Positions 24,189 through 34,122 of a stretch of 64,000 bases of DNA are shown here, one piece after another (the stretch's first letter is position 1; every line of letters begins with the position of its first letter). Source of the DNA: Proteromonas lacertae (Eukaryota; Sar; Bigyra; Opalinata; Proteromonadidae); NCBI GenBank assembly GCA_002245135.1, contig NGBS01000002.1, positions 333,689-397,688 of the forward strand, read 5' to 3'. The translations under genes and the position numbers were made by a program. The notes beneath the pieces were generated by a model, which saw only the letters and a list, made by a program, of their open reading frames with translations, searched no databases and was not told where the DNA came from.

Positions 24189-24995
24189 ATGAAGTTGATT
24201 ATCTTAATCAGTTTAATTTGTATTGTATTTTCAGCACCATTTGATTATGAAAGAGCATCTGCTGAATATAGAATTACGTATTTTAATTCAAAAGGAAGAG
24301 CAGAAGCCATTAGGTATTTTCTTTTCTTGCTACTTTAGACTTGTATTAGAATTGTCAGGAAAAAAATATGAAAGCAATGTGTATAAGTTGTATTGAATAA
24401 TATAATTAATAGATTTGAAGGATCTGAATGGCCAGACATAAAAAAGAGGTTATATGATGATGGTAGTTTAGCATATGGAAGTGTTCCTATGTTAGAAAAC
24501 AATGGAAATAAGATAGTTCAGAGTCTTGCAATTGGTAGATATCTGGGAAGACAGTATAATTCTGTTAGTAATTTATGTTTAGATTAAATCTATATGGATC
24601 TAATGATGATGAAAAATGGCAAATTGATGTTTTATTAGATGGAACGAATGATTTGAGAGTGTTTTATTATAATGTAGTATTTGGTGGAACAGAAGAATCT
24701 CAAAAGAAATTTAAGAGTATCACCATATATAACATACTATTATTATATAGCTGAAACTGCTCCATTATGGTTAGGTCATTTTGAAAGATTGAAACAAAAG
24801 AATGAAGGTGATTGGTTTGTTGGAAAGACTCCTTCAATAGCAGATTGCTATTTATATGATATATTGGATGTAATGAATTCATATATACCTGGAATAATGG
24901 ATAACTATCCTAAATTAAAGAAATTCATGAAGTCCTTTGTAGAATTACCAAATATTGATTCTTATATGAAGTCTGATAGAAGATTAAACCATTAG
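24189..24995 (+). CDS. Glutathione S-transferase, sigma-like, with signal peptide
   Basis: Five exons (24189-24313, 24339-24380, 24413-24553, 24583-24716, 24751-24995) total exactly 229 codons; introns are 25, 32, 29 and 34 nt. The protein begins MKLIILISLICIVFSAP, a clear hydrophobic signal peptide, which is unusual for this normally cytosolic family. The thioredoxin-like half reads YRITYFNSKGRAEAIRLVLELSGKKYES, with the catalytic Tyr and a RAEAIR helix as in sigma GSTs. VPMLENNGNKIVQSLAIGRYLGRQ carries the glutathione-contacting QS. The helical half has NEGDWFVGKTPSIADCYLYDIL, close to the other GST here (NEGDYFVGNKISVADICLFDVL). It probably detoxifies electrophiles or makes prostanoid-like molecules in the secretory pathway or outside the cell. 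Confidence 0.9.
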
Positions 24996-25115
24996 TTATA
25001 TTAAATGTTATTCCAGTACATTCATTTCTTTTTTTTTTGATTAATACCAAATACTACAACATAATAGTTTAACATTATTAACAATAAATACCTAATTATT
25101 AGCTTGTTATTGCTT

Positions 25116-25583
25116 TTAACCTAAAATCGGATTAGTAACGACTGTAGGAGAAGGATTTCCACTAGTATAATTTCTATTCATGTCATCATCCTCATGATCA
25201 TCGCTATTTCTACTGTTATTTATATAAATCAGTTCTGTGTTAGTATTTCTGTTATTACTACTATTTTCAGACACAACTTCTGTTCTTTTGCTTCTTGGAG
25301 CTTCAATTACATATCCAGATGTTTCAATATGCATCTTAAAACTATATATATAATAAAAGTGAAAATATTACTTGTAAGTTTCAAGTAAATCCTTCAATAC
25401 TCTATCACTTAGTGTGATTTTATATTCTCTTTTAATAGTGCTTAATAATCTTTGTAAATGTTTTATTTCGTACAAACCTTTACTTGGATTAAAACTAGCA
25501 AGATGTTCTTTAGTTGCTTTTCTAAGCCATTTTATAATTAATTCTTCATTTTTAGGATATCTTAGTTTTGCAAAAGATGGCAT
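25116..25583 (-). CDS. Small protein of unknown function
   Basis: Two exons with a 30-nt intron, joining ...LKDLLETY to NFKMHIETSGYVIEAP. About 145 residues. The N-terminal two thirds are helical and basic (LRYPKNEELIIKWLRKATKE, LQRLLSTIKREYKITLSDRVLKD). The C-terminus is polar and disordered, rich in Asn, Ser and Asp. I recognise no family. The intact frame across the splice and the clean ATG support a real gene. It may be a small adaptor, but nothing in the sequence gives a function. Confidence 0.5.
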
Positions 25584-26165
25584 ATAAAATCAACTTTTTT
25601 AAAAAGAAAAGATTTTCTAAAAAATATCCGTTTTTACTGAAATAATATAAAATCTATATTATTGAGAAGTAAAATTCAACATTATGACTGTATATAGTGT
25701 GTATGATACATCGTGACAATATATTTTAACAACGGTTGGGTGATATATTATCATCAGAACTGTATAAATAACTATATAGCCTATGTACTGTTTTATAATT
25801 GAATCAACCAACAGAATAAAGTATTTATGATTATATAATGTGAGGGAGAAAATATTTTAAAATTTGGTCATTCAAAAACATTTTCATACCCCTATTAGAA
25901 ATGAAAAATTGAAAAATTTAAAATGTATGTATATATATAACTTATGCTGTTTTTAAACACTTCTTATTGTTATATGGATTATATGCGTAATAATCTAATA
26001 AATATTTAGATCAGAGAAGAATAATCCATAAATATTATCATAAAATAACAGAGAAGTATTACTCAAATTATGTATTCTTTCTATTCTTTATGATAAATTT
26101 TATTTATATACCCTATATAGAAACAAATACTAATCAAAAATAAGATATCCATATTTTAAAGGAAT
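25584..26165. other. AT-rich intergenic region
   Basis: About 580 bp between two minus-strand genes with no convincing frame, RNA gene or repeat. It contains a short run of alternating TA bases near 25930. Confidence 0.5.
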
Positions 26166-27539
26166 TTACAAAATTGTATAATAAGAAGTATAATTGCATA
26201 AAAGCTTATGCTTAGCTAAATCCATATGTCTCTTATATATACAAAAGCATTTATCACATATAATCAAAGGAGGATTTACAGTATCGTACTTCTGCAATTC
26301 GGTTTCTATATACATATTCCTAATTACACGTTTGAATGTTGATTCAATATATTCATCTTTATATACAAATGAGGGTTTCATTTTAGTTATACCTATACAC
26401 ATAGATTTTATATATCCACTAAATGAGTATGATTGTTTTCTATCACTTTTATACCATTCATAAAAGACTTTAAAAGGTATTTCGTCGTTTGAAAAAGTAT
26501 CTAATTGATCTACTAACAAAAACGAGCTAAAATCAGTAATAGGTTCATTTAATACAACATATATTAAATATTGCAACTGTATTCGTGTAACAGTACCGTA
26601 ATCTAACTCTGATTCTGATCTCTTTTTACTTATCCTATTATCATGATTTGTCTCATGAATATTATATCGACTATTCTCTCGATAATCGTTATTTTGTACA
26701 AATTCAAATAAATACAATAATATTCTTCTTTCTTCTTCAACTCTTATATATTTATTTTCTAGTCTTTTTACTTTGTCATTTATAATACGGGTTAATTTAC
26801 GGTATATATACTTTTGATATTTTGGTAAATTCTTTAGCATATCCACTGATTCGTTTAATTCATTCACTGCATCTCTTTGAATTACCATTCTTCTATCAAT
26901 TCTTTCTATTTCATTAAGATCATTATGACGTATTACTAACCAACGACGAACATGAGATTGAATCTTAATTATTGATTTAATTTCTTCTTTTGTATAATTA
27001 TGTTTGTTTTCTAAAGATAGTTTATGAGGATAGTTTATATGACCTTTAAATAGTTTTGAATCATAATCACCATAGTACTCTTTGTCTCTTAATAACATAT
27101 TTCTAATATCAGCTGATAGAAAATCTTTTGAAGATTGCTGTTTGCAGAATTCACTATAATTAATATCTTTTTCACTGAGAATAATGGATGGAAGTGTTAT
27201 ATTATCCTCAGAATATTTGGGGTTCTGTTTTGAGGGTGATTGAAACTCAGCAATGTGTATTTTTCTAACAGGAGAATAGTATTTCTGGTTATATTCATCA
27301 TCGGATTCGGCATTAATTGGATATGACTTTATTCTTGGTCTAGAAGGTGATACAAATATAGGAGTGATTGGCTAATTTAAAATAGAGTAGGCTCATAATA
27401 CCTTTTTATTTCTTCTACTGTAACACGAATCAGTAGTTGAACTAATGTTATCCGATTGTCCTGATACTTCTGAACTGTCCACGGAATATTTATCAGCATT
27501 ATTTGACATTATATAAGGCACATCCAACACTTCACACAT
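26166..27539 (-). CDS. IQ-motif protein with C-terminal zinc-finger-like site
   Basis: Two exons: the first encodes MCEVLDVPYIMSNNADKYSV and ends RRNKK; a 30-nt intron follows, then PITPIFVSPSRPRIKSYP. About 447 residues. The N-terminal ~120 are polar with SP sites. The middle contains one IQ motif (IIKIQSHVRRWLVIRH), then a long basic coiled-coil-like stretch (RRMVIQRDAVNELNESV, IRVEEERRILLYLFEFV). Near the C-terminus, CDKCFCIYKRHMDLAKHKLLC has C-x2-C-x12-H-x4-C spacing like a C2HC zinc finger. It is likely a calmodulin-binding structural or cilium/centrosome-type protein, by composition only. No close family is recognised. Confidence 0.6.
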
Positions 27540-28990
27540 CTATTTCACTCATAATTTAAAAAGTCATATGACACTATGAGAATTCAAAACTATTTTGCAA
27601 ATAGGACTTACATACTTGACTCAAATCGGGCTTGTCTAATTTTCACTTTTATACTATTTTCTTTTCGTTTTTTCGTTATGTTGTAGTTTGAGTTTGGAAA
27701 TAAAATTTTGTATACTTACTGATATCGTGTCCTAGTTTCAAATGAGCATAAAATAACAAAAATTAATTTTTGACATTTTTTAATCAGAAGTTATATAACC
27801 ATAAAAACTATTAAGAGTTGCTAAGATACACAGTTATAATGAATTTTTATTATAAAAAGTACATTCTATAAACAATCCACAGTTTAATTAGCAATTCTTT
27901 TGCTCTTTAGGATTCATATATTTTTATAATGTCATTTACTTTAACCTATTGTGCGAAACCTTTATAAATTGTAAATTGCGTTGTTCAATTAATTTTTAAT
28001 TTGAAGATTTTCGATTTCATTAAAAGGATGCACTTAATTGGTTTTATTAGTTATCAACATGTGTTAATTGTTTTGCATATTTTGTTTTATTGTTCTATGT
28101 GAAATTAGAGAAATTAGAGATTGAAAGAGGTGTTATAAGTATAAAATGTAAAAGAATCTATTTATTGTTTAAAATAAATTATGTAGATTATATAAATTCA
28201 CTTAAAATAATAGTATATACAGAGATAAAACATGATATAGTTAATACAAAAATACAAAATTTTAAGTGTATTGTCATTTACAGTAACGAATATAAATTCA
28301 TAAATCACCATAAAACAGAAACAAAAAAAGAAAATCCTCAATCAGCAGATTAGATATATTTAATAAATAATTATGTTTAGATTGGTGAGTATAAATATTC
28401 GAAAACATAAGCTAATTAGATATAGTGGTGTTAATTACGATACTGTCAAACGAGAAACATGAAAATAAAATGGTAGTATATTGATAGATAATAATTTATG
28501 AGTATATTGAAAATGAGGCTTATTTTATATAGCTTTATATTAGTAATTTAGCCTTAATAATGTTTTAGAAGTTTTAAGAATTTCTAGATTTTTAATGTCA
28601 ATAACTAATTAATATATGTGTTAGAAAAGTAGAGGATGTATAACTGTTAATATATTTTTTAGATATGTAGAAAACCATCATTGTTAACATAGAATGTAGG
28701 ATATCTTGTAAATTCTATTCTTATTTCACAGGAACAACTTACAGAGGATGTAATTTAAATATTTTTGAATACATTAGTTTATCCACATTCACTAGTCAGA
28801 AAGTAATCAGAGATATAGTAATTGTAACATGGAACGCTAACCCTAACACCATGTAATATATAACAACAAAAATCTATTTATGATTAAAAGAATAATGTAT
28901 GAGTAGTTTGTTTCATATATGTTTTTAGACCACAATCTGCAGCCCACTACAAACTGGTGTCTATATTCCTGGCTGTATAATTTTAAGCTT
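27540..28990. other. Gene-poor AT-rich region
   Basis: No gene I can support. A frame of about 87 codons at 28090-28353 lacks an in-frame ATG and has no recognisable product. A GGGCTTGT motif near 27629 lies upstream of the IQ/zinc-finger gene. An isolated telomere-like CTAACCCTAAC occurs at 28837-28847. Confidence 0.5.
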
Positions 28991-28998
28991 AACTTTTG

Positions 28999-29718
28999 TT
29001 AGTCAAATGGGAAATGGAGTATTTGAAGTTGTTTGGAAAGTGAAGATATTAACCGTAGCAAATCGTAAACAAGCAATTCAAGAAGTATTAATATTAAGAA
29101 GACTTATCCATTCCAATTTCCTTCATTATTACAACACTTTTGTAGAACAAAGTATATATATTTTAGTTTTTATGTAGAGGTTAAATATTGCAATGGAATG
29201 TATAGCAAATGGTGATTTAGATCAACTGATAGAATATATCAATTCAAAGAAAAGTATATCATCATATTATATTATGCATAGAGATTTAAAACCTTCTAAC
29301 ATATTTCTAGATGAGAAAAACAACCCTAAAATTGGTGATTTATTAACTTCAGAGATATTACGAAGTGAGAAATATAATTATCCAGTGGATATTTGGTCAT
29401 TAGGAGTAGTATTATATTGTATGATGAAATTTAACTTACCTTTCAAATAATACAAAGAAATTGAATATTTAATTAGTATATTATATTATATTGTTAATAG
29501 TGTATAAAGAAATAAAGGAATTACCATCTTGTTATAGTAATAATTTAAGAAGATGTGTAAATGGAATGTTAAAGAAAAATCAGTATGATAGATATAATGT
29601 GAATGATATGAAGCTATGTTATTCAGATCAGATTAAGGAACTATTTAATGATTCTTATAACAGTAACAATCAGTATTTAAAGGATACTATCAGTATAGAA
29701 GAGAAGAGAAGAGAATGA
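28999..29718 (+). pseudogene. Decayed NEK-like protein kinase
   Basis: Pieces of a NIMA-related kinase lie in order. There is a glycine-loop remnant (MGNGVFEVVWKVK), then NRKQAIQEVLILRRLIHSNF and the hinge LNIAMECIANGDLDQLI, which match NEK consensus. The catalytic loop MHRDLKPSNIFL and NPKIGD follow, then VDIWSLGVVLYCMMKFNLPF and a C-lobe end IKELPSCYSNNLRRCVNGML. The activation segment between IGD and VDIWSLG is largely missing, the VAIK lysine strand is lost and stops interrupt the frames. The most likely reading is a dead kinase copy; some breaks may be short introns. There is no ATG before the glycine loop in a good context. Confidence 0.6.
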
Positions 29719-30623
29719 AGTGAATTAAAGTACTGTAGAAGTAATTTTAAGTATTTTATATTTATTTATTGTGTTTATATAATATTATACAACCATATAC
29801 ACCACCTATTGATTCTATGTACTTTTAGGAATATCTCCATAATTAGGATGAATTAGTTAAAAATATTATTACTACAAAATAGATACCTGATATATTATGT
29901 TGTAATCCAATAAAATTACGAAAATATGGAATTACCACTCAAATACCATTCACCTCCTATTCAAAAAATAAGCATACTAAAAATTTGCAAATCCCATTTC
30001 CCGGAAAATCTTATAAAGCCATTTAAATATGATTCCTCCTTCGGCTAAAAAGCTCAAAAATGTCCAATTTTGACTCAAATCTCACGAACTTTTTTGTTTT
30101 TTTAAATTCATTTTTTGAGTGATAAAGACAGAATTTTGAGTTAATAATTATTAAAATCAAAAATATATGATGTAATTTAGTAATATCTAGAAAATTAATT
30201 TAAATAAACTGACAAATGAAAAAATTACCTAAATCAGGTAATATAGTAACTAAGTATATTTTCATAGACCTTATAACATTAGTCACAATTTGTGAAATTT
30301 TTATTTTCTAATTCCTTTTAGTTGCTGAGATAAATAACAAAAAAGACAAAAAAAGCACTTAGAAAATTCTCATAGTGGAAAAATAAACGCATAGTTATTT
30401 TTTACTGCTTTGAATATCAAAGAGAAAATATTGAAAGTGTATTTTTCAGCATCTTCTACAGTTTATGCAGATACAAATACCATATTTTTAAGTTACTATG
30501 TACTATAGAGAATGAGTGATTATAAATGTAAAACTAATTTAAAAATATGAAAAAGACGTTTAATATTTTCTTTAAAATTCTTTCGATTAATTACATATTC
30601 ACATGATTAACTAGGAAAATAAC
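29719..30623. other. Gene-poor AT-rich region
   Basis: About 900 bp without a supported gene. It shares CCAATTTTGAC (about 30063) with the gap upstream of the PKG-like kinase (about 36920), possibly a regulatory coincidence. Confidence 0.45.
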
Positions 30624-31235
30624 TTAAATATATTCAGCTACCAGCGATGATGCTATTAACTCATCATCATCTTCTCTATCTTTAATACTAACAGCAAACG
30701 AAGGAAATAACCATCTCAAATGTTTACTATATACAGTATAATAACGCTAATAACAATAATAATACGATTGACCAACACCAAACACTTCTTCAAAATTTCT
30801 TTTTCTTCCTTTGTCATATTCATTTATATATACAATTCCTCTAATCTTAGATCTCATTTCTTCTCTTTTATTATCATAGAACTCCAATGTAGTTTGATTG
30901 GATAATATTAAATATGCATGGAAGATCATCATTCCAGCTACACATATCGAGAAACTGATTGCTAAAACATACACAAACATTAATCGATCAAAACTACTAC
31001 CTTTTATATCTTTTCTCTAGTTTTATGATATATATATATATATATATATAATATACAAATAACAATGGTGTCATATAAATAGTTATTAATAAACATGCAA
31101 TAGTTACATAGAAGAGAAACATGAAAAAATACTATCAATTATAATAAATAAAATCACAAAAAAAAAGAATACTTTCTGATTGTATTTTCCAACACAACCA
31201 CCAAACCAAGGACAATGATGATCCATCTATATAAT

Positions 31236-31266
<31 letters not shown>

Positions 31267-31655
31267 ATATTATAAGTAATACTTTTATAACACACTTATT
31301 ACATAATCTACAATGATGAGTTCTAGGTGGTTTATAATTCTTACAGAAAGTACAATATTTCCTTTTCACTATACCTCTTCTTATTCCTTCATCATTTGAT
31401 TGATCGTAAGATAGTGCTAAATCTAATACTTCTTGACTAGATGTAGGAGGAAAATTCATCTATTATTCATATAATAAAAAAAATACTTTTTGTCTCAAAA
31501 CACACATTATATAGTTAAATACTAAACAGACCAATATATATATTCCAAGAAGTATGTGTGCATAATACTATATTCAAAAAATTATTAGAATATACCCAAA
31601 ATGAATATTTTTCAAATATTAAAGGTATAATGTAGGTAAAAATTTCATGTGACAT
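30624..31655 (-). CDS. DHHC-type protein S-palmitoyltransferase
   Basis: A gene of about seven small exons with introns near 26-41 nt. From the N-terminus: MSHEIFTYIIPLIFEKYSFW, a transmembrane helix YYAHILLGIYILVCLVFNYI, then RKYCTFCKNYKPPRTHHCRL and, in the next exon, DHHCPWFGGCVGKYNQK (the catalytic Cys-rich DHHC domain). Further membrane helices follow (YFFMFLFYVTIACLLITIYM; MFVYVLAISFSICVAGMMIF), then TTLEF (the TTxE motif), NFEEVFG and a C-terminal KHLRWLFPSF. All family hallmarks are present. The enzyme attaches palmitate to cysteines of membrane-associated proteins in Golgi, ER or plasma membrane. The last junction uses a 30-nt intron starting GTTGGT, a non-GTAT donor. The stop is at 30624. 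Confidence 0.88.
31025..31052. repeat. (TA)n microsatellite in an intron
   Basis: An alternating TA run lies inside a DHHC intron; a second similar run lies near 31245-31266 in another intron of the same gene. Confidence 0.7.
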
Positions 31656-31897
31656 ATAACATATCAATCCTGGATGTTAACAGACAAAAATATATACCTA
31701 AGCAAAATAGAATCAAAAGAGGACCTAAAACCTTTGACATTATCATCAATGCCCTTATTGAATTATCTGCCAATTTTTCAGCTAGTCTTGGAAGAGGCAT
31801 ATTCACTAAAGAAGAAATAAAAAGTTTGAAAAAGCTCGATAGTTTAAAACAAGTTTATGTCGTAATGAGGAATGTATTTAGTATAAATACATTATAA
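31649..31897 (+). CDS. Possible exon of an unknown small protein
   Basis: An open frame with coding-like composition (RIKRGPKTFDIIINALIELS, FTKEEIKSLKKLDSLKQVYV) but no in-frame ATG. A 3' splice site at about 31683 (TTAACAG) would leave QKYIPKQNRIKRGPK as the exon start, with an upstream exon not located. It overlaps the first DHHC exon on the other strand. Weak support. Confidence 0.25.
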   Translation: MTYNISILDVNRQKYIPKQNRIKRGPKTFDIIINALIELSANFSASLGRGIFTKEEIKSLKKLDSLKQVYVVMRNVFSINTL

Positions 31898-32333
31898 GCA
31901 GATGTATATATGTATATGATATCAGATTATAAAATAACTTACTAGAATATCACTGTTGTTACAAATATTTAAATTAATACTGTTGAGATAATACTTTACA
32001 CAATATTAGTAACAATTATTTTATACTTAACAATTAAAATTTTTAATATAATCTACCATAAGAATAGCTTTTTGAAGTATTAATTGGCATTAATTATTCA
32101 ACTAATTATTTTGTTTCTATCTGTTATATTATCAATAATTATCTTCAGTGATAACTTTTTGAAATTGTTTATGTATATAGACTTAAATTATAGATTCTTC
32201 TTATTCTTTTAGCTCTATATTACTCACAGTGAAAGAAGGCAGTGAATTAATCTATATTCATCAATAACATTCTTCATTAACAATCTCAAACACTTTCAAC
32301 CTCAAACCATCACTTTTTTCTTTTTTATTCTGC
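31898..32333. other. Intergenic region upstream of ubiquilin
   Basis: About 430 bp of AT-rich sequence. The last 60 bp turn C/T-rich (CTTTCAACCTCAAACC), a likely 5' leader of the ubiquilin gene. Confidence 0.4.
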
Positions 32334-33968
32334 ATGACTATTTTGAAGCTTAAAATTCGATGCTCAACTGGTGAAGATTATTCTATAGAAGTTGAAGATA
32401 GTAAAACTGTTCTGGAGTTGAAGAATGAGATCGAAAAACAATTTAATGTTCCTTCTTCTTCACAAAGATTGATTTATCGTGGTAGAATATTACAGGATGA
32501 TAAAACTTGTAATGAATATGGTATACAAACAGATCAAACTGTTCATATGGTGAAAGCTAAATCTGCCGCATCTAATACCGCTGGTTCAACTCCTTCTGCA
32601 CCAGTAACATCAGCAACAACTCCTGCTGGACCAGCTCAACCATCAACAACAACACCATCAACGATTCCTCCAACAGCAGCTCCAACTCAACCTCCATTGG
32701 CTACACCTTTTGGCTTTGGAGCAAATCCATTTGGTTTTCCAATGCCTCCTCCTGGTACAGATCCATTTTCACCTGCCAGTCTTCAAGCTCAAGCACAACA
32801 ACTCATGCAAAACCCAGATATGTTAAGAAATATTATGCAAAATCCAATGGTTCAAAGTATGATGAGTAATCCAGAAACTATACGAAATATGATGACTCAA
32901 AACCCTCAAATGAGAGAAGTGATTGAAAATAACCCTGAACTATCCCAAGTAATGAACAATCCTGAATTAATGAGAGAAACCATGGAATTAATGTCAAATC
33001 CTCATGCACTGCAGGAGATATTACGTTCTCAAGATCGTGCGATTAATAATATAACAGCAATGGATGGTGGATATGATGCATTAACAAGAATGTACCGAGA
33101 TATTCAAGAGCCAATGATGAATGCAGCTGAGAATATGAATAGAACAGCTACTCCTACATCTGTTCCAACTCAACCATCCTCTACACTCTATAATGATGCT
33201 GTACCTAATCCATGGGGAGCTGCTCCTGGTAGTGCAGGTGGAACAACAGCACAAGCACCGCCAGTCAATCCTTATTTTGCTAATATGATGAATATGTTTG
33301 GTGGAACAACACCAGCAGCTACACCAGCAACTCCAGCAGGAACAACACCATCAACACCAGCTACAGCATCAACTACTGGAAGTACTACAGCTCCTACAGC
33401 ACCTACTGCACCAGCAGCTAGTAGTACAACATCATCACAACCAGCACCACCATTACCACCTTTTGGAGCAGGAGGTGGTATGCCTGGGATGGGTGATCCA
33501 GCTATGTTACAATCAATGTTAAATAATCCAGCAATGTCAAGTATGTTACAAGCAATGATGAATGATCCAAATACAATTGAAATGATAATTAATATGAATC
33601 CACAAATCAGAGATAATCCTATGTTATGTAATATGTTAAGAAATCCACAAATGAGAAGTATGTTATTGAATCCACAAACAATACAAGCTGCTTTACAGAT
33701 GCAACAACAATTTGGAGGTTTAAATCCAGCAGCTGCTGCTGGTGGAGCAGCTACAGGTGGAGCAGCAGGTGCTGGAGTTAATCCCTTTATGAATCCAATG
33801 TTTATGGCACCACCACCAGCATCAACACTACCACCCAGAGAACAATATGCTGAACAACTAAAAGAGTTGAAAAATATGGGATTTTATGATGAAGATGAAA
33901 ATTTAAGAATTTTACAGATATGTCACGGAAATATCAATATGGCAGTGGATAGATTACTTCAGAATTAG
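32334..33968 (+). CDS. UBQLN: Ubiquilin (UBL-STI1-UBA proteasome shuttle factor)
   Basis: A single exon of 544 codons. Residues 1-75 are a ubiquitin-like domain (LKLKIRCSTGEDYSIEVEDS, FNVPSSSQRLIYRGRILQDD). A Thr/Pro/Ala-rich linker follows, then STI1-type repeats (NPDMLRNIMQNPMVQSMMSN, PELSQVMNNPELMRETMELM and a second set NPAMSSMLQAMMNDP). The C-terminal UBA is EQLKELKNMGFYDEDENLRI ending AVDRLLQN. The protein binds ubiquitinated or hydrophobic clients through UBA/STI1 and docks to the proteasome through UBL. All expected modules are present in the canonical order and length. Low-complexity linkers explain the large alternative frames inside it. Confidence 0.95.
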   Translation: MTILKLKIRCSTGEDYSIEVEDSKTVLELKNEIEKQFNVPSSSQRLIYRGRILQDDKTCNEYGIQTDQTVHMVKAKSAASNTAGSTPSAPVTSATTPAGPAQPSTTTPSTIPPTAAPTQPPLATPFGFGANPFGFPMPPPGTDPFSPASLQAQAQQLMQNPDMLRNIMQNPMVQSMMSNPETIRNMMTQNPQMREVIENNPELSQVMNNPELMRETMELMSNPHALQEILRSQDRAINNITAMDGGYDALTRMYRDIQEPMMNAAENMNRTATPTSVPTQPSSTLYNDAVPNPWGAAPGSAGGTTAQAPPVNPYFANMMNMFGGTTPAATPATPAGTTPSTPATASTTGSTTAPTAPTAPAASSTTSSQPAPPLPPFGAGGGMPGMGDPAMLQSMLNNPAMSSMLQAMMNDPNTIEMIINMNPQIRDNPMLCNMLRNPQMRSMLLNPQTIQAALQMQQQFGGLNPAAAAGGAATGGAAGAGVNPFMNPMFMAPPPASTLPPREQYAEQLKELKNMGFYDEDENLRILQICHGNINMAVDRLLQN

Positions 33969-34036
33969 TCTATATATAATAACATATAAGTGTTTTGTGT
34001 ATTGGGGAATAAAATGTTTCTTATGTAAAAACTGGA

Positions 34037-34047
34037 TCAAGCCTTGA
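34037..34047. promoter_or_regulatory. TCAAGCCTTGA palindromic variant upstream of the RBR gene
   Basis: It lies about 80 bp before the RBR ATG and resembles the recurrent TCAAGCCAA element, followed by GTTTGACC. Assignment as a promoter element is tentative. Confidence 0.3.
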
Positions 34048-34122
34048 GTTTGACCATTTTCATTAATTTATTTTATTTTACACTAAAAGAAAGAATAATA
34101 ACCGTATAAACATTACATAAAT

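Noticed and set aside
28090-28353. 87-codon frame in the gene-poor island
   Set aside because: No in-frame ATG, AT-rich codon use like non-coding flanks and no similarity recognised.
28837-28847. Telomere-like CTAACCCTAAC as evidence of a chromosome end
   Set aside because: Single short occurrence, not an array; genes continue on both sides.
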